From the NCBI RefSeq assembly GCF_036785885.1, contig NC_092323.1:6518501-6582500 (forward strand): a stretch of 64,000 nt of DNA. The letters run 5' to 3'. Source of the DNA: Coffea arabica (lineage: Eukaryota; Streptophyta; Magnoliopsida; Gentianales; Rubiaceae). This document shows, one piece after another, positions 38,395 to 49,121 of the stretch. The number at the start of each line of letters is the position of its first letter. The stretch's first letter is position 1. The notes beneath the pieces are model-generated. The model was not told where the DNA came from, did not search any database, and saw only the letters and a list, made by a program, of their open reading frames with translations. The translations under genes and the position numbers were made by a program.

Positions 38395-38588
38395 GGACTG
38401 TAGGAGATTATTTGTAAAAATTATTTAGGCCGATAACGTAGCACTTTTTATAATATGATGTGTGTAAAATATATAAAAAAAAAAGTAGGAATTATAAAAA
38501 AGTAGTTGAAATTTGTGCTTATGATGCAAGTAGAATAATATTTGGAAAAAGATTTTCCAAATCTTGATATCCAAACGGAAGTGTTTAC
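38395..38588. mobile_element. MITE, sister copy of the element at 37790
   Basis: GTAGCACTTTTTATAATATG, then GATGTGTGTAAAA, GATGCAAGTAGAATAATATT and the right end TTGATATCCAAACGGA align in order with the element 600 bp upstream. It is diverged and the borders are approximate. Confidence 0.5.
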
Positions 38589-38885
38589 AATTTTCATTCT
38601 ATTTAGATAGAGTATCGATTAAAATTTCCAAGACTAAATCACAACGCTGCTTGCACTGAACTCTAGGGCTCAGCCCATCTTACCCATGAAGTAAACATAA
38701 CAGGGCTAAAATTAAACTTACTCTAAACTTCTCCTATTGAACCACTCCATGTTCCAATCTGCCTTGCGACTTCATGGAGTAAAATTATGTTTACCTACAT
38801 GAGAGTTCACTTCACCTGCATCTTTTTCCTATCTATTATCTATATACACTAATATCTGTCGCAAATTTTTTTTTTCCCCCTGGTG

Positions 38886-41724
38886 CTACGCAGGCTTGGG
38901 AACAATGGAAAACTTGGCAAAGGATCGGTGTCTATCTCGACAAGTTTTTGCCACCCAGAGTGAAACCAAAACCGTCATGATTAATGACAGCGATAAAGCA
39001 GATGACCATAGCATTCTTACTGAGGTTTTGAATGGCTTGCACTGGCGAACAACAATATCAGAAAATGCTTGTTTCACAGAGGTACACTGAGTCAAGCTCA
39101 GTAAATCCGGAAACACATTAATCAAGTCTTGAATGGAGTGGCTATAGGCTTCAGCCATCACATAGGAAGCCTCTGGAAGAAATCTTCCATCAATTAAGCA
39201 TTCTTCAGAAGAATTGCCCTTGTAGCAGGTGAACCTCGATAGAATCTATCAGCCAAAGAGAGGAACTTGTGAGAATCAGCAGCAACTGATGTGATTACAT
39301 TATGAAGCGCATAACGCCCAAATGTCAGCATTGAGACACCCATGGACGATCACTTACATTTGGTAAATCTCCTATTGGAATAGCATCTTTGTGACAATTT
39401 TGAGGTGCATAGACGTAATTGGGTGCACTGGCAAAAGGGTCGCAGATTTCCTGAAATCCTAAGGTATCTTCATTGCCTTCTTGAATTCCAAGAACTGCTT
39501 TTAGCTCTGTCAGCTTTGTATTTGCCTGCAGTTCCCACCAAAAAGCGACCAAGGATAAGTTATTTGCTAGGAAATTCGAAAGTTCAGAGTTTCCTCTAGC
39601 CTCGAGTTTACCTGGGAAATAAAATTATGAACAGTTTTGCCAATTTGTACCAATAAGTTGTTGGAATCAGATGGTGATGCACAGGGATGTATGAACCTAA
39701 GGCTACTGTCATCAGGATTTTCCTCAAACTTCACCAAAGCTGAACATGTGTCTCGTGCAAAACTGCATATCCACAAAATTTTGTATTGCCAAGTTAACCT
39801 AGTAAAACAAAGTGCATCTGTGCTGTAGATTGCTTTCATGTATGGACATATCAGAGTATGAGTATCAGAGGAATAAGAAAGATGAAGGGATTGATGCTCA
39901 CGTCTGGAAGAAATAATCAAAACCTGTCAGAATCCAGCTTAGAGTCGTCAAGATCCAGCAGCAAAATATTATGCTAAAATACATGAGCAAGACCAGTTTG
40001 AGATCCAGCAGCCAATTATTTTGCTTAAATACATAAGCAAAGACCAATTGGAGATAAATGTAGCGATCAGGGAGATATGAAAGAAGAAGAAAGATGTTTC
40101 AGTTTTGAGCATCCAAAAAGCTCCACTTACACCATAATTCCAGGATACCAATGCAGGATCAGCAAAACTGAGCCAAAGCAGCGACCCATTAGTTAAACTG
40201 ATTTGGTTTTGTCACACGTTTGTCAGAAACAACAGAATTGAAGTAACAAAAAAATAACCAGTAAATGTAACAAGGGATGCTTCTTTCTTCGTTTATGCAT
40301 TTCTTCCTATCTATATATAAAGAATAACTTCCTTTAATTTGTATTCTTTCAAATGCCAACCTGAGTGCTTATCTGGGGCTGGTACTAAACCTAAGAAAAC
40401 CACACAATCGAGCCCCCTCTCCCAAAACCCCAAAGGCTTCTTTCTTTTATTAGCACTTCTTAAAATCAAGTTCACTTGAACCAGCTATAGAATATGATAG
40501 GAAGAACGTGGCTACTGTATGTTGTTCAGGTTTCCAATATCAATCGAAAAGGTCATGTTTTAAAATTTATTTGAAAACTTGAAGCACTCGTCTTACGACC
40601 ATACTGATTTAAGTGTTTGTTAGACATTGCACTATATGCTTGAAATGCATCAATTATATTAGAAAGTCTCACCTAATGCTGCAACCAGCAACATTAAATT
40701 GATTGTCACTACTGCAACAGTTGTGGAGTACCTAAAATTAAGTTGGAAATAAGGTACAATGAATTCTTTGAAATTAAAGAAAGCTTAAAGTGAACTTTGA
40801 AGCAGTGATTAAAAATTTACAGGATCTCAACTGCTTCGTGGCTTGGATGCTTGGTTTTTGCAACGAAATCTTTAATGAGTAGTGATTCCCTTCTTAGCCG
40901 ATGGGAAGTTACATTCAAAAGATTGCACGTCTGTGGATCATAGGGACGCAACAAGGCCTGCATATCTACCAACGAATTTATAACTCTACGCATGGCTCCG
41001 GAAGCATCGCTTGCAGCACCAAAGACTGTATCTACGAGCATGTTGGCTCTCTTCTGACTGCTCTTACTTGCAGCAAAAACAAAGCTGCTAGCAATTCTTC
41101 GATCCAAAAAGAACAAGCATATCAGGTCCTCAGGATGAAATTTCTCATACTTAGGATAAGAACATGTAAACCATTTGGATTTGAGATTTTTTATATACAT
41201 AACATGAAACAACAGAAACTAAGCTAGACAGGCACTCACATGGCAAGCAAAGTGAATAGAACAACCAGCGAGAACGTTGCAATGTAGAAAGAATGTGGAT
41301 AATTCACAATTCGAAAACAGCTACCGAACAAGTTCTTCAGGATCAAGTAACTCCCAAATCCCAAGCCAAACAAGAACCATATGCCGGCGACCGCATAACC
41401 GTGGATTCCTGTAAATGCTGCAGACTGGAAACATTGGAGGCGGGGAAACATCAGTACAAAGCATTTTCCTGGGGGATGGTACACCTCTGATTATCTGTAC
41501 CCGGAAATGGGAAAAAGTACGTATTAATCGATCAAACTTACGGCCCAGTAGTGTCGGTTTCTGATATCATAAACTCCATTATAAGGTTTGAAATGGCGCA
41601 GGGGATCAGGTCTTTTCAAGCTCTGTTCCGGAACGGGGGAGGCAAACACTAGGCAATTGTAAGTGAATGTAGTAGAAATTAAAAAGAAAAGTAAAGGAGT
41701 AACAATCCGGTTTGATTTAGGCAT
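38886..41724 (-). CDS. Multi-pass plant membrane protein (At2g12400/At5g67550-like)
   Basis: Nine exons on the minus strand: 41542-41724, 41240-41424, 40821-41096, 40673-40731, 40131-40167, 39902-39973, 39612-39762, 39358-39525 and 38886-39245. Phases agree and give 496 residues. The start MPKSNRIVTPLLFFLIST is a signal-peptide-like N-terminus; an in-frame ATG at 41853 would add 43 residues. Membrane segments: AVAGIWFLFGLGFGSYLIL, FYIATFSLVVLFTLLA, VAVVTINLMLLVAALVLLIL, VIIFCCWILTTLSWILTGF and a last one near the C-terminus (LWSSALSLSLIMTVLVSLWV). Cys-bearing extracellular loops lie between them (CDPFASAPNYVYAPQNC, FTCYKGNSSEEC). The overall plan recalls tweety-like proteins. The biochemical role is unknown. 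It lies between GH43 and ARL8, as in Arabidopsis (from memory). Confidence 0.85.
39951..40050. repeat. 50-bp tandem duplication across a splice acceptor
   Basis: Units 39951-40000 and 40001-40050 both begin AGATCCAGCAGC(A/C)AA and continue with matching TGCT(T/A)AAATACAT(A/G)AGCAA. The first unit (on +) contains the acceptor of exon 6 of the membrane-protein gene. The second is a diverged copy lying inside the intron. Confidence 0.8.
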
Positions 41725-42230
41725 TACACTACTATGTGACTTCGGCTTCTGTTGCGGGAAGTGTGTATTTTTTGGATGATAAAAACAGCAGGAAAAATCA
41801 AGAATTGGTGTATGGAGGGAAAGAAAAAGGAATTGAAAGAGAAAAGAAGACATGGATGGTGGATAATCATGGCTTGACTTGATGATTAAGGTAAGAATAG
41901 CTTGTTCCGTGTGATCTGCGAACCTTTTGGTTGTTATTCTCTTTTGGTCTTCTCTCTGTTTTAGAAACCAGAACTGGTTTGCTGCAGTGGCGAAGTTTAT
42001 GGCTGTCCTTCCAAACTCACGCCAAGGACTAGACGACTTTTTGGTACATCCCCACTTCTTTTTCTAGTATCTACGTGATTGCGTACCGTAGTCTGTACTC
42101 TGTAGCTAACATTTTAGGGTAAAAAAAAAAAAAAAAAAGAGCTAGCAGTTCCGTTCCTAAATCCTGAACTCCTAATACGGGTTCATAAACTTTCTAATTT
42201 TGCACAAGAAAAACGGGAGGAAAATTTAGG

Positions 42231-42373
42231 TTGTGTTTGGATTGCATTTTCCGTGATTTTTCATGAAAAAATTACTGTAGCGATTTGATGTATGTGAGGA
42301 AAAAAGATAATAGGGAAATGTAATCACGGAAAACGACGTAATTTTTCGATTGAAACCGGCAATTCAAACAAGG
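42231..42373. mobile_element. MITE, about 143 bp
   Basis: The left end is TTGTGTTTGGATTGCATTTT. The right end, reversed, is GCCTTGTTTGAATTGCCGGT. The core TACTGTAGCGATTTGATGTA is shared with the copy near 3018. It abuts the next MITE. Confidence 0.65.
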
Positions 42374-42664
42374 CTTTAGATTTTGTTTGATAATTCAATT
42401 CAACATATAAATTTAATGGATTCAAATCTTAACATATTCATACGCGTTTGATAATAAAAAATTAAACATTTAAACTAATTAAGTGGTACTAAATTTTCTA
42501 AACAAAACTTTCTCCAAAAAATAAGTGATATGCTATTCACTTGTCACTGAATGTGATATATACTCAAATGTATTAAATTTAATACTTAACAATTTAATAA
42601 TTTAATGAATTCAAATAATCAAATTTTAATTTCAAACTTCAATATTATCAAACGCAGCCTTAGC
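42371..42664. mobile_element. hAT-like MITE, about 290 bp
   Basis: The left end AGGCTTTAGATTTTGTTTGA pairs with the reversed right end TAAGGCTGCGTTTGATAATA, and subterminal TTTGATAATT motifs match. The interior is AT-rich. The GGCTGCGTTTGATAA type of end is common among plant hAT-like MITEs. Confidence 0.6.
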
Positions 42665-45624
42665 TTAAGGGTGGCGTAAAGGTGGGAACCAACTTCTCAA
42701 TAATAACTTTTGCAGCATAAATGTTTCTCTCTCCCTCTCTCTGTTTTTTTTTTTTTTGGTCCTATTGAGGGCCTAAGTCCCTAAACTAATTACATAGAAT
42801 AAATTTAGGGTCAGTGACCCCTCTCGTGTCTGGCATGGAAGTTTCTTTAAAGAGAGATGCCAAATCAAATGTTCTCTCTTTGTGATGGATGGTGTACTAG
42901 CATTGGTTAAAACGTACTTGAACTATGTTTTGATTTAAATTTTTTTTTTTTTTTACAGGAATAGCGTCTATATATTTGACAAAATTGAAATCTTTCAATA
43001 CATCTGCCCAATAGTTAGGCCTACTTGGGTGAAGAACTCTTTAACTTGGAAAACCATCAAATCAACTTAATTTACATGTGAAACTTTAGGTTCATATCAC
43101 TGAATGACACAAACCAAAAGAAACAAATTATTGACATGTTAGATCTTGCCCGCCAGTTTAGCCTTAAGAAAAATTCATCCAGAAAAAGGAAGGAAAAAGC
43201 TATTCATTGCATTTTGTTTTTTTCTTTGCTTTCTTTTCTCTTTTCTCTTTTCTCTTCTTTTTATTTTCTAAAAGCTTCATGGCGACATGTTTCTTTACTT
43301 TTTCTCTTTTGTTTCTTATTGCAGGGCCATACATTGCTGACTGGCGCTAATGCAGATCCCTTTTACGTATTGAAGTAATCGAATAAATTTACTAGAAGTT
43401 ATTTTGTTTTCATCAAATGTGATCCCCAAGCCCACTGGTTCTCTCCACTTTCTCTTTATCATCAATCTTCTCTCTACCGTTCTTCTACTTGGGAGGGAGA
43501 TTTTGATCTTATGTCGAGATTTTCCTTGCTCTTCATCTGTTTTTGCTTTATATTTAATAAAATCTCTTCTAAAATATCCTAATGACAATTTTGTCTCCAT
43601 CAGTGTTTTTACCAATGAAAATTTTCTTCTCTCCTAAGCTATCTTAGTTGCGGTTTTGTTTAATTTTTGTTATTTTTTTCCGCAAATCTAAGAGTTTTTC
43701 AAATCTATATGATAAATCTAATTTTTTTTTTTTTTGGATCCTTTTGTCAGATCTTAACATCAAATTTGAACTTGAAGCAATTGGATAGTAGATCTAAAGG
43801 AATAGACATGCATAGATATTTATGGAGCAACTCATGCAATTCGTCAGATCTTATACTTTTGTAATACAAGGTGTAATATTATATTTTTTGTAATCCTATT
43901 AAATTTAATGACTGTTCACGTTATATATATATTTGTGACATGTTATGTGTATTTCTTGTTAGTAGTGTAGCGATTTTTGTCGTGCAAATCGTATTTGATG
44001 ATTTTCAACTAGTTTATTAATAATATTGACTTCTTTTCTATCAAAAAAAATTTACCAGAAGATTGTGTGAACTGGATAGTTGCAACAATTTGCCTCTTTA
44101 GTATATGCTATCCGAACTTGTGAGTTAATTAAATATTATTAACTCTTTGTGTTACTGTGTCTCCCATCCAAAGTGGCCCGGTTAGATGCACTTAATACTA
44201 GTTTTTATAATTTGTTCGATCGATACTGTTATCCAAAAAAGAAACAGATATGATGATATTCGAAATTTAAAAATTTGAGACTTAGGTAATCCAATTCCAG
44301 GTTGCGCAGACACGTAAAAATCATTGAACTTTAAAAATTGCAAGGGTTGTGTGCTAATGGGCCTCTTTGTCCGGTTAAATTTGTTGGTCCATCTGTCCTT
44401 GGACAAAGGGTTGTAGCTGATGAAAGACAGTCCTGTCTTTGACATCCATTACTATTTTACTCGAAAATTGGGCTGGAAGTAAATGTATTCAATGATCTTC
44501 TCATAAATTGTAGTCGAAAATTAAAGCGTGAGTTTGGGAATGCCATGCCTTTTTTAGGTGATAAAAATATTTTGAAATGTTTGGTGAACGCGATTCCATG
44601 CATTTAAAACAGTAATTTTTGTTGTTAAAAACGCTTTTAGCAAAAAATTCAAATTTGATACTTTTAAAATAGTTTTTTATGTTTTTAAAATAATTAAACA
44701 TAAAAATTAATTATTTTATCGTCTATTATTATCTCAATAGAGAGATAAATATATTTAAAATTTAAAATCATACATTATCCAATATAATAAATACTTATCA
44801 AAGTTTCTAGTAAGTACTTTTATCCAATCAATATACTTATGCATTTAATAAGTACTCTTATTCAAACTTTTATTAAGTTAAGTTAATTTTTTTATAAATC
44901 ACTGCAACTCTAAACGGGCACTAGCTAAGAAGGCAAAAGGGGAATCGAGAAAGACAAACATACAAGGTTCCTAAACCAAATAATTTTTTTTTAAAAAAAA
45001 TCATATTCCTAACGCATACATAAGAAAAAGGGGGGAAAAAAAGAAAAAAAATAAAAGCACAGTTGACGAATAAACCCAATGGTACCCAATCATAATTGGA
45101 CATGAGCACACGTGACTTTGTGTCCACGGACCATATTATCTGCAGCGTCAACCTAAGCCCAGACGCCGTCCAACTTCCAGGTCCAACCAATAAGGCAATA
45201 ACACCACACTTACGGTGGCCGGCCACCCACGCGCCTGACTCTGCGACTGCCGCTCACTTCATTTTTAAAATTTGACCATCTCGTTCTCCCATTGGTCCAC
45301 GTACCCCATAGGTACCGCGAATTGTAGCCACGCAGTGGTGTCCTGATTTGCAAATCCGGATTCTCACAGGGCCTTTTGGCAAAACAAAGACAAATCATTG
45401 CCATCGCTTTGTACAGAATAATTAACTCGCAATGTAGAACATAAAACGATAAACAGAGAAGGGAAAGGAGAGAAGTTGAACGAAGACAGAGGGAGAGAAG
45501 ATTGTGGTTTGAGGTCTCTCTGTCTTCTGTTTGTTAGAGCCTAAAACCGAGATTTTGACAGATCTCTTTCTATCTATTTCTCTTTCCGTCCCTCTCGTTG
45601 TCGGGTCTTCGCATCTTCTGCAAT

Positions 45625-47938
45625 ATGGGTCTCTGGGAAGCTTTTCTCAATTGGCTCCGAAGGTATGGTCATGGTATCTATTAAAACGCAAGGTTCCAAT
45701 CTTAGCAATTTTGGACGTTGGCCTATGCTGCTACATAGTTTCTGCGTTCTGGGTCTTTCTGTTTAATTGATTTATGCGTTATTTAAAAAGCTTTTTAAAA
45801 GCTTTCCAGGATCTGTTCTTTTTCTTTGATTCTGATATTCAGGCCTGATAGTCTGAATTGTAACTTTGATTGTTCATTTTCTGTATTTTGTCCATTTCTT
45901 CCCCTTGATTGGACTGGGATAAAGGATTAGTTGTAATTGATTTTGTGATCAGTAATGAGGCAATTGAGATATCTATGCCTACAAGGTTGTTTTGATGAGC
46001 TATGCTCCCTTTCTGCATTACCTGTATTTCTACTTTTTTGCTGGATAGTGCAGGATTTTTTTTGGGGGGGGGGGGGGGGGGTGGGGGGCTGTGGGGGCAA
46101 GGCACATCAAACATATGTCTGCAATTTTGGGCTTTAGTTTTTACCATTGGACATGTTGCAAAAGGGCTAAGTAATTTGCAGAGATCTTAGTAAGATGACA
46201 TGCATGATTTGGAGGGAAGAGATCAGAGTTCCTTGAGGATGTCAGTGCCGAAAGTTGCAGAAACATGACTTCTAGCACTAGCTAGATAATTGTAGATATA
46301 ACTAACTCACATACCTTCTCGGTAAAGTGATGCTTATATATGTCGTTTTCATGTGGGGTTTGGGAATTTGTCTGCTCATTGTCTGCACATTGTAACATGT
46401 ATGTGATCCTTGCACGAGCCTATGGTGCTACAAAATGGTGAAAAAGATGAAAGCATGATCGTATCCGTACACACGGATCTGATATTATTAGATTAAGTGT
46501 TCGATTCTGGATGCTACTTGCTAATGTGGGTTGGTGATGAAAATGAGAGTTCAACTGTCACGTGGTCTTGTTATTCTGGCTTCCTGGTTAATCATGTTGA
46601 ACAAGATGGAGCTTTGTCTCATACGAAGTTTTTGATGGCTGAAAAGATGAGGACAGTAATTCCATATCATGGTTTTGTTATCTTGTCTCTCTGGAGCTTT
46701 AGTTCAAGTTCCTCTTCTTCATCCATATGATTTTTGAACATTTTTAAGAGTTGCAATTAACCAAATTGAATGGTTGATGAAAGATTTACATGATCTTTCC
46801 ATGGATGCAGTCTCTTTTTCAAGCAGGAAATGGAGCTTTCTCTGATAGGGCTTCAAAATGCTGGAAAAACTTCACTTGTAAATGTTATAGCTGTAAGTAG
46901 AGAGCATATCTTATTTTCAGATGGGCCATTATGATCTTTCTCAATTTCATTCAAATTTTAGATTTGATTTTTCCCTTTAATATAATCTAATGAACTAAAT
47001 CCTGTTTCTTTTTTTTTATACTCTTAGACTGGTGGATATAGTGAAGACATGATCCCTACGGTGAGTTATCTTTCTAGGGGGATTTATTTTTCATCGAAAT
47101 TTGAACTACATTCAAACTTCATTTTCAATGTTTCTGCCTCTCTGGGCTGTTGCTGATAACATCATGGAGTTTGATTGATCTCTAGGTTGGATTTAATATG
47201 CGGAAGGTCACCAAGGGGAATGTTACAATAAAGTTGTGGGATCTTGGAGGTCAACCTAGATTCCGGAGCATGTGGGAACGATACTGCCGTGCAGTTTCTG
47301 CCATTGTGTATGCATCTGCCTCTATTATGTTTACTTAGCTGCATAATATGAAGGTTGCTGATCCCCAATTGGACTTTGAGGACGAATATTGAAATGAAAA
47401 TACTCATTCTTTATCAGTAGTTTAGTTAGGATCTGGGTTGAACCTTTTCCTAGTCAACTGATGGATTTGGGTTGACACACTTGAGAGTAATAGTATTTAG
47501 ATTAGATCAACAAAATTTTTAGACTTTGTTGACTTTTGTCTCGACTTTTCCTCCAGGTATGTTGTTGATGCTGCTGATCATGAAAATATCAGCATATCTA
47601 GAAGTGAATTGCACGATTTGCTGAGTAAACCATCACTTGGTGGGATACCATTGTTGGTCTTGGGTAACAAGATTGACAAGCCTGGAGCCCTTACAAAGCC
47701 TGCTTTGACTGATCAGATGTAAGTGAATCAAATTGTATGCCGCGCCAATGCCCTTTATATTTTGTAGCATATGCTTGCCATCATCAAGATTTTATCTGAG
47801 GATTTCATCATCCTGTGCAGGGGTTTAAAATCTATTACTGATCGTGAGGTATGCTGCTTCATGATATCATGCAAAAACTCAACCAACATCGACTCTGTCA
47901 TTGATTGGCTTGTTAAGCATTCTAAATCAAAGAGCTAA
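45625..47938 (+). CDS. ARL8: ARF-like small GTPase ARL8
   Basis: Six exons: 45625-45662, 46811-46892, 47028-47060, 47186-47307, 47557-47718 and 47821-47938. They give exactly 184 residues, the family length. The start [20 protein letters not shown] is the ARL8 amphipathic N-terminus. Nucleotide-binding motifs are all present: GLQNAGKTS (G1), IPTVGFNM (G2 Thr), WDLGGQPRF (G3), NKID (G4) and SCKN (G5). ARL8 proteins associate with vacuolar or lysosomal membranes. In plants they are also host factors of tobamovirus replication (TOM1/ARL8 complex, family knowledge). The first intron contains a long G-run. Exon 3 is only 33 bp, a conserved microexon-like size. Confidence 0.97.
46064..46088. repeat. 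Poly-G tract in ARL8 intron 1
   Basis: Eighteen consecutive G (46064-46081), one T, then six G, preceded by a T-run. It meets the formal pattern for a G-quadruplex on the coding strand, and the length may include an assembly error. Confidence 0.9.
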
Positions 47939-49121
47939 ACACGAGACTCTTGTATTCTGAATTATTATATGTGGTCAGAAGTTGTGAGGATAGACCCGGT
48001 TTGGGTTGGTTTTTGGTTAGATCTGGTAATTGAAGTTCTCTGTTGATTTTTTCTTGTCCTGCATAACCCAAATGATGTGTATTGCAAAGTAAATAGTTTT
48101 GGCAATTGAGTGAATGAGCTGTTACTTGTGGTTTTTGGTGGACATATGTCCATCTCACTATGTTAAGAGCTTGCGTTTCTGTGTCAACATTTGTCCATCT
48201 TGCCCTGCATGCAGTTCTCTCCTTTCCTGCCCAGGTGTTGTACCTGACTACCTGTTCTGCTCATGGTTTTCTGAAGAATGTATACATTCTCCATGGGTTT
48301 TCCGCCCCGCCCTTCCGTGCTATGGCGATCAAATGCTTGTCCGTGGAATTTATTGTAAAACTAAAGGGTCTGTTTCTATACAATCCTAAAGTTATTTTTT
48401 TTATTTTTAATTTTTGAGCAGGCAAAAAATGGGTGGGAAAGAAACATTAATAATGTTATAACCTTATAGGAGCAGGAAAATGATTCTATTGATTCTTCCC
48501 CCGGATTTTGAGAGAGAACATGACTGGGAAGGGAAGGATTTTATTTGTTCTTGTGTAAACTCAAAAGGATTCATTTTTTCTTTTTCCTTTTTAGTTTGTG
48601 CTTGTGTGTTCGTGCCTTTTCGTTTGTTACGCATGGCACACCCCTTTTCTGCTCCTACCATCCGTCAACTCATCCGATCCGACTCGACTCTTGAGAATTC
48701 TGAAGTTCAGCAGATGGGTTGGGCTCCGCATAAGACGCACAGGGTGGCTTTTTATCCTCCTAGTATCTTACAAATAAAATAAAATAAAAACTCTTTGAAA
48801 TTGTTGAGAAAACAAAACAAAGACAAAAATAGTTGAATTGCTAAAATGAAATGGGGACGATTTATGTGATGTGATGCAACACCTTCACAAAGAGATTTTT
48901 TTGTAATTATTTAGCTTCGTAGTTTGAAAAAAATATGTGCAGTTTTAGTCGTGTCAAAACTCAGGGGAGTCATCTGTAATTTAACCAAAATATACGGATT
49001 TAGGGCTTTCGGGTCGGGTGGCAGGCTTTCGGTTTCTCGGATATTTTCCCTGCATTCTTTCCCCCCATATCTTCTATCTGCAAATTCGCTTCACTCATCA
49101 ACTTCGACCCCCGTCCCAGTA
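47939..49121. other. ARL8 3' flank and DG1 upstream region
   Basis: Contains the ARL8 3' UTR and the DG1 promoter. The DG1 frame stays open back to 48924 but lacks an ATG, so it is treated as leader. No separate gene was seen. Confidence 0.45.

Larger units (their letters stand above)
35508..38885. other. Upstream region of GH43 and intergenic stretch
   Basis: This is the likely 5' UTR or promoter of the GH43 gene (to about 36950, with a (CT)n run near 36909-36930), then AT-rich sequence with two related MITE-like elements near 37790 and 38395. No coding region was recognised. Confidence 0.45.
41725..45624. other. Intergenic stretch between membrane-protein gene and ARL8
   Basis: The stretch holds two abutting MITEs (42231-42373 and 42371-42664) and long AT-rich segments. 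A possible weak foldback lies at about 44525-44925 (ends ...GAGTTTGGGAATGCC and, reversed, GTGCCCGTTTAGAGTTGC). The ARL8 promoter and leader lie after 45060. No convincing gene was found. Confidence 0.5.

Noticed and set aside
39199-39330. Protein-like minus-strand frame (FGRYALHNVITSVAADSHKF...)
   Set aside because: It overlaps exon 9 of the membrane-protein gene in another frame, and the exon 9 frame is supported by phase and by its Cys-rich and membrane segments. I recognise no family for the alternative.
40305-40330. TCTATATATAAAGAATAAC, like a Helitron 5' end
   Set aside because: No hairpin plus CTRR end was found downstream in a sensible distance.
43125-43380. Possible exon pair ending ANADPFYVLK
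   Set aside because: An acceptor-like TTGCAG precedes it, but the peptide is too short and matches no family I can name with confidence.
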